Origin: Natranaerofaba carboxydovora
GTDB lineage: Bacteria > Bacillota > Natranaerobiia > Natranaerobiales > Natranaerofabaceae
Reading direction: 5' to 3'
Assembly (NCBI RefSeq): GCF_022539405.1
Contig: NZ_CP054394.1
Span: 1,180,501-1,244,500, forward strand
DNA: 64,000 nt
A program made the position numbers and the translations under genes. Numbering within the stretch: the first letter of the stretch is position 1; the number at the start of each line of letters is the position of its first letter. Shown here piece after piece: positions 43,470-52,011 of this stretch. The notes beneath the pieces were generated by a model. It searched no databases. It saw only the letters and a program-made list of their open reading frames with translations, and had not been told where the DNA came from.

Positions 43470-43892
43470 TCAGTTTTTGCGCTTTCCCGGGAAATTATTA
43501 AATATAAACTTTAGAATTTTCCCGAGGGTATCTTTTTTTGGCTTGTTTTTTTCTAATTCTTTTAACTCTTCTAGTTCTTCAAATTTAGCTAACTTTTCTT
43601 CTCCTGCAAGGGCTTCAACATGATGTGTTAACTCATGTTTTATTGTTGATAGTATCTCTTCTTGCCATTTTTTATCTGTTTTGTTTTCCAAAATTTCATT
43701 AAAAGAGCCATAATAAAGAACAACATATTTACCCAAATCATCATTGATGTATTCACCCATTATATAGTAATCGTCTTCTGCTTTTGTTTCTTGCATAATA
43801 ATGATTCCCATATTGAGGTTTTTCATTAACTCAGGAGGAATCTTATTATTAATTATTTGATTAACACAACTTTTAAATTCAGAAAAGTTCAT
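43470..43892 (-). CDS. Small zincin-like metallopeptidase-family protein
   Basis: 140 residues. The zinc-binding HELTHH (86-91) follows the strands YYIMGEYINDDLGKYVVLYYGSF, fitting the small zincin family. A Glu-rich C-terminus ends in a basic tail. Cytosolic. The family is poorly characterised. GGAGGAG precedes the ATG. Single-gene unit. Confidence 0.75.
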   Translation of the reverse strand: MNFSEFKSCVNQIINNKIPPELMKNLNMGIIIMQETKAEDDYYIMGEYINDDLGKYVVLYYGSFNEILENKTDKKWQEEILSTIKHELTHHVEALAGEEKLAKFEELEELKELEKNKPKKDTLGKILKFIFNNFPGKRKN

Positions 43893-43971
43893 ATTAAATT
43901 TGCTCCTCCTAAAGTTGTTAAGTATTAACCTAAATTATAATATACTTCTTCTTATTTTAAAAATAGGCTTC

Positions 43972-44114
43972 TTATAATTCATTGTTTTGGTGGTCTCAGA
44001 GCACCTACCTTGCTACCAACATGTCGGGGGAACTTGCTAAAAAATCGCGCAAATTAAAAGCTCATTTATGGTAGCAGGTAGGTGCTTTTAATAAATATCA
44101 ACAATGAACTATAA
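43972..44114. repeat. 143-bp palindromic element with nested inverted repeats
   Basis: Outer inverted repeat of 15 bp with one mismatch (43972-43986 TTATAATTCATTGTT; 44100-44114). Inner stem of 18 bp with one bulge (44000-44018 AGCACCTACCTTGCTACCA; 44069-44086). The central loop is 50 nt. No open frame. It could be a small non-autonomous mobile element, a structured RNA, or an insertion hairpin. It sits between the zincin gene and the terminator of the methyltransferase operon. Confidence 0.7.
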
Positions 44115-44129
44115 CAGAGCTAAAAATAA

Positions 44130-44167
44130 AAAACCGTGAGAATCTATTTCATTTTTCTCACGGTTTT
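44130..44167 (-). terminator. Terminator of the methyltransferase operon
   Basis: Perfect 13-bp arms AAAACCGTGAGAA (44130-44142) and TTCTCACGGTTTT (44155-44167), with A/T-rich flanks on both strands, 14 bp after the last gene. Confidence 0.88.
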
Positions 44168-44181
44168 TTAATGTTATTATT

Positions 44182-44982
44182 TTAATCTCCTAATATACCT
44201 TTTCTATAAGATTTTAGATAGCTGCTGCAAAAATTATCATTACCCATCAAAGCCCTGGTCGATACTATTCTAGCCATCATTTCTTTATCTGTAGGATCTA
44301 AGATTACTGAATCAAGTCCTGACTTCATACATAAGATCATGAAGGTTTGGTTTAGTATTTTTCTCTTAGGAAGACCATAAGAGACATTACTTAAACCACA
44401 TATGGTGTGGACATCATTGAATTCTGAATGTACTCTTTCTATGGTTTCAAATACAGACATTCCATTATTAGTATCTGTGCTGATAGGCTGAATTAATGGA
44501 TCGACGTAAATATCGTCTTCCTTAACCCCTTCGGCTTTTAAATCATTTATAACTTTTTGTGCTACTTCAAATCTTTTTGCTGCGCCCTGGGGTATACCAT
44601 CATCATCCATGCAAAGAACTACTACCTTACAATTGTATTCTTTCACTAGAGGTGTTAGCCCATCATATCTTTCTTTTTCACCACTGATTGAATTTAACAT
44701 AGGTTGTCCGTTTTTGTGTGCCTCTAGCCCAGCTTTTACTGCTTCTGGATTTGGACTGTCAATGCATAGAGGCAAATCAACTTCTTCTTGAACAGTTTCT
44801 ACAAGCCACTGCATTAACTCTGGTTCGTTATTTATAAAGGTTCCACAGTTTACATCGATATAATGGGCTCCGGCTTCTTTTTGGTCTTTTGTAACTTTTT
44901 TAATGAACTCATCATCTTTGTTTTCTACTGCTTCTTTAATCGATTTTCTACTTGTGTTTATTTTTTCCCCTACTATGAGCAT
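44182..44982 (-). CDS. Corrinoid:tetrahydrofolate methyltransferase (AcsE/MtgA type)
   Basis: 266 residues, pterin-binding TIM barrel. IVGEKINTSRKSI, GAHYIDVNCGTF, LPLCIDSPNPEAVKAGL and ICGLSNVSYGLPKR match the methyl-THF methyltransferase family. It moves the methyl group from the corrinoid protein to THF, the step called MtgA in glycine betaine demethylation. It is the last gene of the operon after the transporter. GGGGAGGT precedes the ATG. Confidence 0.92.
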   Translation of the reverse strand: MLIVGEKINTSRKSIKEAVENKDDEFIKKVTKDQKEAGAHYIDVNCGTFINNEPELMQWLVETVQEEVDLPLCIDSPNPEAVKAGLEAHKNGQPMLNSISGEKERYDGLTPLVKEYNCKVVVLCMDDDGIPQGAAKRFEVAQKVINDLKAEGVKEDDIYVDPLIQPISTDTNNGMSVFETIERVHSEFNDVHTICGLSNVSYGLPKRKILNQTFMILCMKSGLDSVILDPTDKEMMARIVSTRALMGNDNFCSSYLKSYRKGILGD

Positions 44983-45006
44983 CAGCTTACCTCCCCTATT
45001 TTAGTA

Positions 45007-46467
45007 TTACTGACTATCTGTCTTTACACCTGATATTTTTTCAGCTTCTCCCTCTCTTGGAGCTGTCTTATCAGCTGGGTACCAGAATCCTGCAACCTTT
45101 GCAAGTACAAGTAAAGCTACAGCTGCTGCTATCAACAACCCTGTGGTTATTTCTGGTGCCATAACAAAGAAAACTGGAACAAAGGCTGTTAAAACTAACT
45201 GTGTCCATGCGAAGATAATATATGCTATTCCGTAATCTTCTAGGGTTTCACTTCTATAATCAGGATCTACAATGCGAAGTAAAACAACACCAAAAGCAAC
45301 TACTCCACTACACCAACCGAAGTTGAAAATACCTCTTTCGAACCAGAAGTTATTAAGCATTCTTGGCGCAATGTAGAATAGGTTAAATAGTAACCACCCG
45401 ACACCTACGATAACTAAGAACAATAGTGGTTGCCAAAGCTCTAATACTACTGAAATTTGGATTGAAGCTACACCAAAGCCAACCATGAAATCTGAAACTG
45501 TACTTCCAATCCTTGTGATTACTTCTTTATCAATGTACTGAGCCATGTTTAGTCTTTCCAATAAAGCCTGGAAAGCAAATCCAAAGATAACTGCAGTAGC
45601 TAGTTCAGGAATATACAAAGGTTCACCTGCCACTTTGAATTGTCCGAGCCATTCTGTCAGATAAACACCTGCGAGAGTAACTAGCAAAACTAAAGCAAGA
45701 TGCCATGCAAGAGGATCTATAGACATTGGAGAAGTTGTTGAAGATCCCATACTTTGTCTATCTTTTTCCTCAACAAGGCCTTTAGTCATAGAAGGAGGTA
45801 AGTTTCCAACCTCATCAACAATCCTTGTATAACCTTTTTTAGTCGCCTGTTTGATGATAAAAATACCTAAAAATACTGCCATTAATAAACCTATAGTTGC
45901 CATAGTCATCCCTATTGTAACAGGATCTTCAAAACCATATTGTCCAAAGGTAGTTCCGATAGCAGTTGCATAACCGTGGCCACCGGCAAAACCTGCAGGA
46001 AGCATCCAGGCGAAACCTTCGTGAAGATCTGGCCATACTATCCTAAACACAGTGATTCCTAAGAGTGCCCCTATGGCAAATTGTGCGACCTCGGCAAATT
46101 TGTTAAAGAAAAATGTTGGCCCTGCTTTATTTACAATCGACTTTAGACCTTTTACTTTCTTTCTACCTATAGGGAAAGTTGCAAAAAGTATTACAACTAA
46201 AAGCCAGGCGTAGTTAGCAATTGCTTCAGACCATGGTATAACATCTATCAACTGCGGCCCAAATATTAGTCCGATAAATCCAGCAATTATTGATGGCGGG
46301 ATGAAGAAATTTTGAAAGAATGCTACCCTTGTTCTTAAAAGTTTTCCTATAAATATCAATAGTGCCATTAAGCCGAAGTCCTTTAATATTGCTAAAGGAG
46401 CTCCTTCCATAATAGCTGAAATAACTTCTGGATGTTCAATTGCCTCCGAAATCATTTCTGGGGACAT
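45007..46467 (-). CDS. ESS/GltS-family sodium symporter
   Basis: 486 residues, about 12 membrane helices. FFIPPSIIAGFIGLIFGP, the glycine-rich LPAGFAGGHGYATAIGTTF and FGVASIQISVVLE match the glutamate:sodium symporter family; it is longer than classic GltS (about 400). It lies between the methyltransferase and the THF methyltransferase, so it probably imports the methylated substrate instead of glutamate. That is inference. GGAGGG precedes the ATG. Confidence 0.82.
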   Translation of the reverse strand: MSPEMISEAIEHPEVISAIMEGAPLAILKDFGLMALLIFIGKLLRTRVAFFQNFFIPPSIIAGFIGLIFGPQLIDVIPWSEAIANYAWLLVVILFATFPIGRKKVKGLKSIVNKAGPTFFFNKFAEVAQFAIGALLGITVFRIVWPDLHEGFAWMLPAGFAGGHGYATAIGTTFGQYGFEDPVTIGMTMATIGLLMAVFLGIFIIKQATKKGYTRIVDEVGNLPPSMTKGLVEEKDRQSMGSSTTSPMSIDPLAWHLALVLLVTLAGVYLTEWLGQFKVAGEPLYIPELATAVIFGFAFQALLERLNMAQYIDKEVITRIGSTVSDFMVGFGVASIQISVVLELWQPLLFLVIVGVGWLLFNLFYIAPRMLNNFWFERGIFNFGWCSGVVAFGVVLLRIVDPDYRSETLEDYGIAYIIFAWTQLVLTAFVPVFFVMAPEITTGLLIAAAVALLVLAKVAGFWYPADKTAPREGEAEKISGVKTDSQ

Positions 46468-46521
46468 ATTTCACCCTCCTTTTTAATTTTGTCCCAATAT
46501 GGAAAAACGGATGGATATTTC

Positions 46522-46542
46522 CCGGGGTCTTAGTGACCCCGG
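46522..46542 (-). other. Intercistronic hairpin between methyltransferase and transporter genes
   Basis: CCGGGGTC (46522-46529) pairs with GACCCCGG (46535-46542) around a 5-nt loop, very stable and without a T-run on the minus strand. It probably sets mRNA ratios by processing or stabilising the upstream message. Confidence 0.6.
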
Positions 46543-46553
46543 AGTATTTATAA

Positions 46554-47999
46554 CTAATCAAGCTTAATATTTGGTTCTTTTTCTTTTATCTTTTCATCAG
46601 CTTCTTTAGGAATTGGGTTTGGTTTATAGTTTTCTAATAGATCTTTAGCTTTAACTTCTGCCTTATCCCACAGGTCCTTTGCACCTGCTTTTTCCCATCC
46701 GGCATAATCGGTACGAGCTGCTAGTTCTGGGAAGAAGAGTTCTTTTCTCATGTGTTTAGTTGTGTGTTTTTGACTTAAGAAGTCGCCTCCCGGTCCTACT
46801 TTAGAAATAACATCAACTGCTAAAGTCTCTTCGTTTACATCAATTCCTTTTAGTGTCCTTAAAATATATCCATTGGCTTCGCTGTCGATCACATATTGAG
46901 CGTAGCTTAGTGTCATACAGCTATCTAACATACCTGCAGCTTCATGAATGAAATTAGCTCCAGATAGGGCTGGTAATATAGCAGTCATAGCTTTCTCAAA
47001 GCCAGCCTGCTGGTCTAGCTGTTTTGAATCAGTGATTCCTCCAGTAGAATATAAAGGTAGGTCATAATATTGGGCTAACTGAGCCGTAGCAGCGTTCATC
47101 ATAGCAGCTTCTGGGCTACCAAAAATACAATTCATCGTTTTCATGTCCATTATTGTAGGAACAGTCGAGTATAGTACAGGAGCTCCTGGATTTACTAATT
47201 GAGTCATTATAACACCTGCAAGTGCTTCTGCATTGATTTGTGCTAATGTTCCAGCTAAAGTTACGGGAGCTGTAGCACCAGAGAGAGGTGCACATGATGT
47301 TGCTACCGGTATTTCTTCTTCTGCAATTCTCATCAATATTTTCACATGATTATCTTCATACTGCAGTGGACTAACAACACTTGATATAAAAGATATGAAA
47401 GGTTTTTCTTTTAGATTTTCTTTGCCTCCAGCAATTTCGGTAGCCATATCAATGACTCTTTCACAACCATCTATAGTGTATACTCCTCCCATGATTGGCT
47501 TTGTAGTGTTGTTCATAGCATGATAAAATCTATTGACATCAGCATCTTTTGTTTCAATTTCATTTGGATAACAGGGTATTAGATAAAAGTGAATATTATC
47601 TAATGCATCTACTAGCTTGGCCGTCTTTTGAACGTCATCACAAGTGGTTTTAACCCTATTTCTGTCAAGATTTAAGATAGACAATGCAGTCCCACCTGTA
47701 CCTAGATAAACTTTAGTTCCTCCAAGCTCTACATTATCTTTGCTTTCATCTCTACTGTATATAGTAACCGTGGAAGGAGCACTTTCTACTGCCCTGGTAG
47801 CGATATCCCGATCAAAATAAACTAATTTTTTCTCATAATCTACTTTAGCCCCTTTTTCTTCGCAGAGTTCTAAAGCTTCTTTGTCACCTAATTTAACCCC
47901 TACTTCTTCTAATAACTGCATAGAAGCTTGATGAATTTTTTCGATATCCTCCTGGCTTAAAAACTTTAAATAGTTTGCTTCTACTCCGCCCTTTAACAT
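46554..47999 (-). CDS. MttB-family methyltransferase without pyrrolysine (glycine betaine methyltransferase-like)
   Basis: 481 residues, start ATG 47999 (AAAGGAGG 10 nt upstream; the longer frame to 48020 starts inside that site). Trimethylamine methyltransferase fold: LGTGGTALSILNLD, TKPIMGGVY and FGSPEAAMMNAATAQLAQYYDLPLYSTGG. The frame is open throughout, with no amber codon in the mid-protein region where pyrrolysine lies in MttB, so it belongs with MtgB/MtpB/MtcB-like quaternary amine demethylases. It moves a methyl group to the corrinoid protein encoded just upstream. Confidence 0.9.
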   Translation of the reverse strand: MLKGGVEANYLKFLSQEDIEKIHQASMQLLEEVGVKLGDKEALELCEEKGAKVDYEKKLVYFDRDIATRAVESAPSTVTIYSRDESKDNVELGGTKVYLGTGGTALSILNLDRNRVKTTCDDVQKTAKLVDALDNIHFYLIPCYPNEIETKDADVNRFYHAMNNTTKPIMGGVYTIDGCERVIDMATEIAGGKENLKEKPFISFISSVVSPLQYEDNHVKILMRIAEEEIPVATSCAPLSGATAPVTLAGTLAQINAEALAGVIMTQLVNPGAPVLYSTVPTIMDMKTMNCIFGSPEAAMMNAATAQLAQYYDLPLYSTGGITDSKQLDQQAGFEKAMTAILPALSGANFIHEAAGMLDSCMTLSYAQYVIDSEANGYILRTLKGIDVNEETLAVDVISKVGPGGDFLSQKHTTKHMRKELFFPELAARTDYAGWEKAGAKDLWDKAEVKAKDLLENYKPNPIPKEADEKIKEKEPNIKLD

Positions 48000-48028
48000 A
48001 ATTATTCTACCTCCTTTCAATAATTTTG

Positions 48029-48661
48029 TTAGCTTACTTGCATAATATCTTTTGACAACTCTACAGCTGAAGATGCATCAGATCCGTACCCATCCGCTCC
48101 AATCTCCTCTGCAAACTCTTCACTGACCGGTGCTCCTCCAACAATTATCTTGGCATCTATATTGTTGTCTTTTAATGCATTAACTGTTTCTTTCATTGCA
48201 GGCATAGTTGTTGTTAATAGTGCAGAAAGTCCCATTATTTCAGGTTTGTGTTCTTTAGCTGCTTCAACAAAATCATTTACAGGCACATCGATTCCAAGAT
48301 CAACCACTTCAAATCCAGAGCTTTCAAGCATCATGACTACCATATTTTTACCTATATCGTGTAGGTCTCCTTCTACTGTACCAACAACTACCTTGCCTAA
48401 ATAGTGATGATCACCTTCCTGCATCATTGGTTTTAGATATTCTAAACCTTTTTTCATAGCTTCAGCACACATAAGAACTTCGGGTACAAATAACTCCCCT
48501 GAAGCCATTTTAGGTCCGATTTCATCCATAGCTTTAGTTAATCCCTCTTGAGTGATCTGTTGAATAGGGACATCACTGTTTAAAGCTTCTTTAATATTCT
48601 CTACAACATCCTCTTCTTCTCCTGCCATAACAGCTTCACGAATTTTCTCGGTTGCTTCCAT
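48029..48661 (-). CDS. Corrinoid methyl-carrier protein (MttC/MtgC type)
   Basis: 210 residues. The helical cap domain (1-85) precedes a B12-binding Rossmann domain with the DLHDIGKNM motif (axial His), the GLSALLTTTM loop and VGGAPV. It carries the methyl group on cobalamin between the MttB-like and THF methyltransferases. It lies 29 bp before the MttB-like gene. AAAGGAGG precedes the ATG; the 201-bp region upstream should hold the operon promoter. Confidence 0.94.
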   Translation of the reverse strand: MEATEKIREAVMAGEEEDVVENIKEALNSDVPIQQITQEGLTKAMDEIGPKMASGELFVPEVLMCAEAMKKGLEYLKPMMQEGDHHYLGKVVVGTVEGDLHDIGKNMVVMMLESSGFEVVDLGIDVPVNDFVEAAKEHKPEIMGLSALLTTTMPAMKETVNALKDNNIDAKIIVGGAPVSEEFAEEIGADGYGSDASSAVELSKDIMQVS

Positions 48662-48844
48662 TTAAATTCCTCCTTTTTCTAACTAAAGTTTATTTACGCT
48701 CAATTTGGTTTCGTAATAATACTAACATGACTTCATATGACATTGTTTAACACTATTCTGCTTATTTTGATATAAATCTATCGGAATACAATATTATAAT
48801 TGTTTTAAATATATTGAAAATTGATCGATACTCAAACACAAAAA

Positions 48845-48869
48845 AAGGCAGGGTTATAAACCCTACCTT
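48845..48869 (-). terminator. Terminator of the regulator/corrinoid unit
   Basis: AAGGCAGGGTT (48845-48855) pairs with AACCCTACCTT (48859-48869, one mismatch) around ATA, followed by a T-run on the minus strand. It overlaps the last codons of the second corrinoid gene and separates this unit from the methyltransferase operon. Confidence 0.8.
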
Positions 48870-49513
48870 ACAAGCATTTTCTTTAAATTTTTTTCAAGAT
48901 AATCTTTAGTCTCTAGTGCATCTGAAAAATAATAATCTGCCCCTATCTCATTTGCAAAAACATCGGTTACAGGTGTTCCTCCAACTACTATTTTAAGATT
49001 TTTCCTTAATGGAAGCTTATTAACTTCTTTTATTATATCCTGCATCACTTTCATTGTTGTGGTTAAAAGAGCTGAAATCATTAAAAAATCTGGCTCTTCT
49101 TCTTTCACTGCTTTTACGAATCCTTCGACTGTAATATCTACACCTAGGTCTATTACTTTAACACCTAAAGAATTCAAATAAATTTTCACAAGGTTTTTTC
49201 CAATGTCATGTATGTCTCCTTCAACAGTACCTAGGACTGCCTTTGCTTTAAAGTGATTATTGTCTGACTTAAAATAAGGCTCTAAAATTGTATACCCAGC
49301 ATACATTGCCCTTGCTGACATTAATACTTCAGGAACAAGAACTTTTTCGTTTTTAAACTTTTTGGCTACGTCATCAATACCTGATATAATGCCTTTTTCT
49401 AAAACAACTTCAGGTGGATACCATTTTTTTAGTGCTTCTTTAGTAAGTTCCATTACTTTTTCGGCTTCACCTACATAAATTGCTTCTCTAATTTTTTGAA
49501 AAAAATCCTCCAT
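48863..49513 (-). CDS. Second corrinoid methyl-carrier protein
   Basis: 216 residues. Same architecture as the corrinoid protein 200 bp downstream: cap domain, DIHDIGKNL, SALLTTTM, VVGGTPVTD. Clearly diverged, so not a recent copy. It lies 25 bp after the PocR-AraC gene, with its own terminator. It may serve another methyltransferase elsewhere or act with the regulator as a sensor; no direct evidence. Confidence 0.9.
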   Translation of the reverse strand: MEDFFQKIREAIYVGEAEKVMELTKEALKKWYPPEVVLEKGIISGIDDVAKKFKNEKVLVPEVLMSARAMYAGYTILEPYFKSDNNHFKAKAVLGTVEGDIHDIGKNLVKIYLNSLGVKVIDLGVDITVEGFVKAVKEEEPDFLMISALLTTTMKVMQDIIKEVNKLPLRKNLKIVVGGTPVTDVFANEIGADYYFSDALETKDYLEKNLKKMLVR

Positions 49514-49538
49514 TTTAAATTAGCACCTCTCAAACTTA

Positions 49539-50822
49539 TTAGAATAAACTGTTTTTATAAACTATAGGAGTAACACCAATATATTGTTTAAATATTTTTG
49601 AAAAATAGCTTTGGTTTTTAATCCCAACAGACCTAGCTACTTCTCCTACACTCATTTCGGGCTTTTTTAGTAGTTCTACAGATTTCTCAACTCTTACTCG
49701 GGTTATATATTCATTAACAGTGCAATTCATTTCTTGTCGAAAAAGCCTGCTTAAATGTGATTCACTAATGCATAAATAATTACTAACATCTTCAATTTTT
49801 ATTTGCTTATCATAATTTTCCATAATATAATTTCTAGCTTCCTTAACAAGATTTAAATACTTCTTATCCGCTAACGCAAATATATTTTCAAGAAACTTTT
49901 CGACTATTGCCCAAACTTTATAAATTAATTCTTCAACTTCTAAATTTCTTATCTCATTATTAAATTTTTCAAGTAGTTTCATGGTTGTTTCCGCATCAGA
50001 ACCTCCGTCTACTGCTGCCCGCGAAACAAGAGAAGTCAATTCTAATACTCTTGCACGTATTATATGCTTCTTGCCTCCGGTTTTAATGTATAGGTCGCTT
50101 AGGAGGTCCTCAAGGATTTTTGTAGTATTGGTCTTATCACCTAATCGGACATAACGTAATAGTTTTTTTTCTTTTTTGAAGTAACTTTCGTATATATCCG
50201 GCACTTGATATTTTTTGCGTTGTTTCTTTTTTTCTTCTAATTTTTGTCTAATAATTTCTTGCTCCATTTTAATCGATTTTTCTTCTTCTAAGAAATGTAT
50301 ACTTCTTTTAGTTAGGTGATTGACCATTATGAAAAGCATGTCAGCAGCAGCTTGGGAATTATCTGAGGATAATACTTCAATATTTAAGGCAAGTTCTTTT
50401 AATTTATCAAATTCTTCTATAATAGGTTTTAAAGAGTTTAGTTCATACCAAAAAAAATCATCAGGTTTCCAAAGTAATACCTGTCCACATATTATGCTTC
50501 CAATCGGATTATCCTGCATGTATATAGGTACTGCCCATATAACTAATCCAGCATGGCATCTAAAAAAATATGGTTCTTTCCATTTTACAGCTTCTCTATG
50601 AGCCCTTTCGTAACACGATTGACAAAGATCATTTCCTTCTTTGGTACTACGTATCATCTTACAAAACTCTTTTCTATCAATATCTTCAGGTGAATAGAAA
50701 GTTTGCCCTTTTTCATCAACTATTTCTACATTTAAACTAGTTGCTATACAAAAGCTTTTTAATACATCATTAAAGTATCTTTGATCAATAAAGTCTTTAT
50801 TAGCAATGCTTTGTTGAGTCAA
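49539..50822 (-). CDS. AraC-family regulator with PocR sensory domain
   Basis: 427 residues, start TTG 50822 (GAGGTGA 5 nt upstream). A longer frame to 50903 is rejected because a promoter overlaps its start. The PocR domain (about 5-170) has Cys-rich FCKMIRSTKEGNDLCQSC and a GSIICGQVLLW block. A helical linker precedes the AraC double helix-turn-helix (about 330-427, IKIEDVSNYLCISESHLSRLFRQ). PocR regulators often control corrinoid methyltransferase and propanediol genes, so it likely activates the adjacent operon. Confidence 0.9.
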   Translation of the reverse strand: MTQQSIANKDFIDQRYFNDVLKSFCIATSLNVEIVDEKGQTFYSPEDIDRKEFCKMIRSTKEGNDLCQSCYERAHREAVKWKEPYFFRCHAGLVIWAVPIYMQDNPIGSIICGQVLLWKPDDFFWYELNSLKPIIEEFDKLKELALNIEVLSSDNSQAAADMLFIMVNHLTKRSIHFLEEEKSIKMEQEIIRQKLEEKKKQRKKYQVPDIYESYFKKEKKLLRYVRLGDKTNTTKILEDLLSDLYIKTGGKKHIIRARVLELTSLVSRAAVDGGSDAETTMKLLEKFNNEIRNLEVEELIYKVWAIVEKFLENIFALADKKYLNLVKEARNYIMENYDKQIKIEDVSNYLCISESHLSRLFRQEMNCTVNEYITRVRVEKSVELLKKPEMSVGEVARSVGIKNQSYFSKIFKQYIGVTPIVYKNSLF

Positions 50823-50903
50823 ACTACTCACCTCGTTAAGTTTAGAAAACTCGACAATTGTATTATAAATTTTCTGAATATAAGTGACATATCTCACAAA
50901 CAA

Positions 50904-50932
50904 AGTATACCATCAAGTATTTTTTTTATCAA
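50904..50932 (-). promoter_or_regulatory. Promoter of the PocR-AraC gene
   Basis: On the minus strand TTGATA (50932-50927), a 17-bp spacer, TATACT (50909-50904), about 80 bp before the TTG start. Confidence 0.7.
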
Positions 50933-50973
50933 TTTATGATTATAAGGTGATAATAGGGAGAAAAGTATAAAAA

Positions 50974-51002
50974 AACCGTGGATGTATATTGCATCCACGG
51001 TT
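50974..51002 (-). terminator. Terminator of tRNA-Pro
   Basis: Perfect 11-bp arms AACCGTGGATG (50974-50984) and CATCCACGGTT (50992-51002); the minus-strand tail is TTTTATACTTTT. Confidence 0.85.
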
Positions 51003-51018
51003 GAAGTCATATGTTAAA

Positions 51019-51095
51019 TGGTCGGAGCGGCAGGATTTGAACCTGCGACCTCTACACCCCCAGTGTAGCGCCCTGCCAAACTGGGCCACGCCCCG
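51019..51095 (-). tRNA. tRNA-Pro (anticodon GGG)
   Basis: Read on the minus strand: acceptor CGGGGCG/CGCTCCG (one G-U pair), anticodon arm CTACA-CTGGGGG-TGTAG, T-arm GCAGGTTCAAATCCTGC, encoded CCA. Confidence 0.96.
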
Positions 51096-51311
51096 ACGCG
51101 TTTTATATTATAACTTATATAAATATTTATTTCAAGCTAAACGATAATATTTCTATAATACTAAGCAAAAGAAATAAAAAATGTTATGTGAAATCTTTAA
51201 TTTTTAGCAGGTAAAATTTCATTGATGTGTAAAATATATTATAACAGAGAGTTTTCATTAAAATTAACTTAATTACATAACTTAAATCTATTTTGAAAAG
51301 GAGAGTGGAAT

Positions 51312-51800
51312 ATGACTATTAAATTAGGAATTGACAAAAAAGGTGAAAAAGTTGAGTTTGATTTAGAAGAAAACAACAATATTTGTATAGTTGGAAATGT
51401 AAAATCTGATAAAGTTGAACTAGCCAAGAAAATCATGGAACAGTTTGAGGGCTCTTCTATATGGTTTAAACCTGGAGATGAATTTAATGTTAATAATGAA
51501 GATGGGCTTGTTGTAATTGAAGATGTAGATAACTTAGAAGAGTCTAAAACTCTTAAAGAAATAATTGACCACCCTACTAAAACCATTATAATAACAACTG
51601 AATTTGACGAAGAAACAATTCCAGATAATATAATCAAAAATATAGATATCTTTTTTATAGGATATATAAGAAGTGTAGCGAACTACCCTACCCAGAGACT
51701 TAAACTTACGAAAAGCACAATGTATTTGGATAACGGAGAGTTTATAGTATCTAGAGAAAATCAAAAAGAAAGAAAAATAAATATTGAGGATATCGGGTAA
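51312..51800 (+). CDS. Hypothetical protein resembling a degenerate P-loop NTPase domain
   Basis: 162 residues. KGEKVEFDLEENNNICIVGNVKSDKVELAKKI resembles the strand-loop-helix around a Walker A motif, but the loop reads GNVKSDK without the canonical GKS/T. GLVVIEDVDNL (66-75) resembles a Walker B strand and IIITTEF the next strand. The order recalls a minimal FtsK/HerA-like core that has lost nucleotide binding. AAGGAGAG precedes the ATG. Single-gene unit with its own terminator. Function unknown. Confidence 0.6.
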   Translation: MTIKLGIDKKGEKVEFDLEENNNICIVGNVKSDKVELAKKIMEQFEGSSIWFKPGDEFNVNNEDGLVVIEDVDNLEESKTLKEIIDHPTKTIIITTEFDEETIPDNIIKNIDIFFIGYIRSVANYPTQRLKLTKSTMYLDNGEFIVSRENQKERKINIEDIG

Positions 51801-51825
51801 GTATATTTAGTAATTAGTAATCTTA

Positions 51826-51846
51826 AGCTCTGTTTTATACAGAGCT
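51826..51846 (+). terminator. Terminator
   Basis: AGCTCTGT (51826-51833) pairs with ACAGAGCT (51839-51846), followed by ATTTTTTTT on the plus strand. Confidence 0.88.
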
Positions 51847-51887
51847 ATTTTTTTTGGTTACTTTTAAAATTTTTTGTTATATTTACC

Positions 51888-51915
51888 TTGACACAACCTC
51901 AAAATCTGTTATAAT
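51888..51915 (+). promoter_or_regulatory. Consensus promoter of the zinc-ribbon membrane protein
   Basis: TTGACA (51888-51893), a 16-bp spacer, TATAAT (51910-51915), 97 bp before the ATG. Confidence 0.8.
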
Positions 51916-52011
51916 ACAATATACAAGATAATAAAAACTGTTGCATAACACATAATTTGATTTAAACAAAAGATTAATAGGAGTTTTAAAATAAATTAGG
52001 GGGTATTTAAA

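Noticed and set aside
41501-43470. Purine riboswitch before adenine deaminase
   Set aside because: The leader lacks the conserved three-way junction motifs.
46554-47999. Possible pyrrolysine-containing MttB
   Set aside because: The frame has no internal amber codon, so pyrrolysine is not used; it fits the Pyl-free subfamily.
51269-51637. 122-codon minus-strand frame opposite the P-loop-like gene
   Set aside because: Ser/Ile-rich antisense translation; the plus-strand gene has the binding site and terminator.
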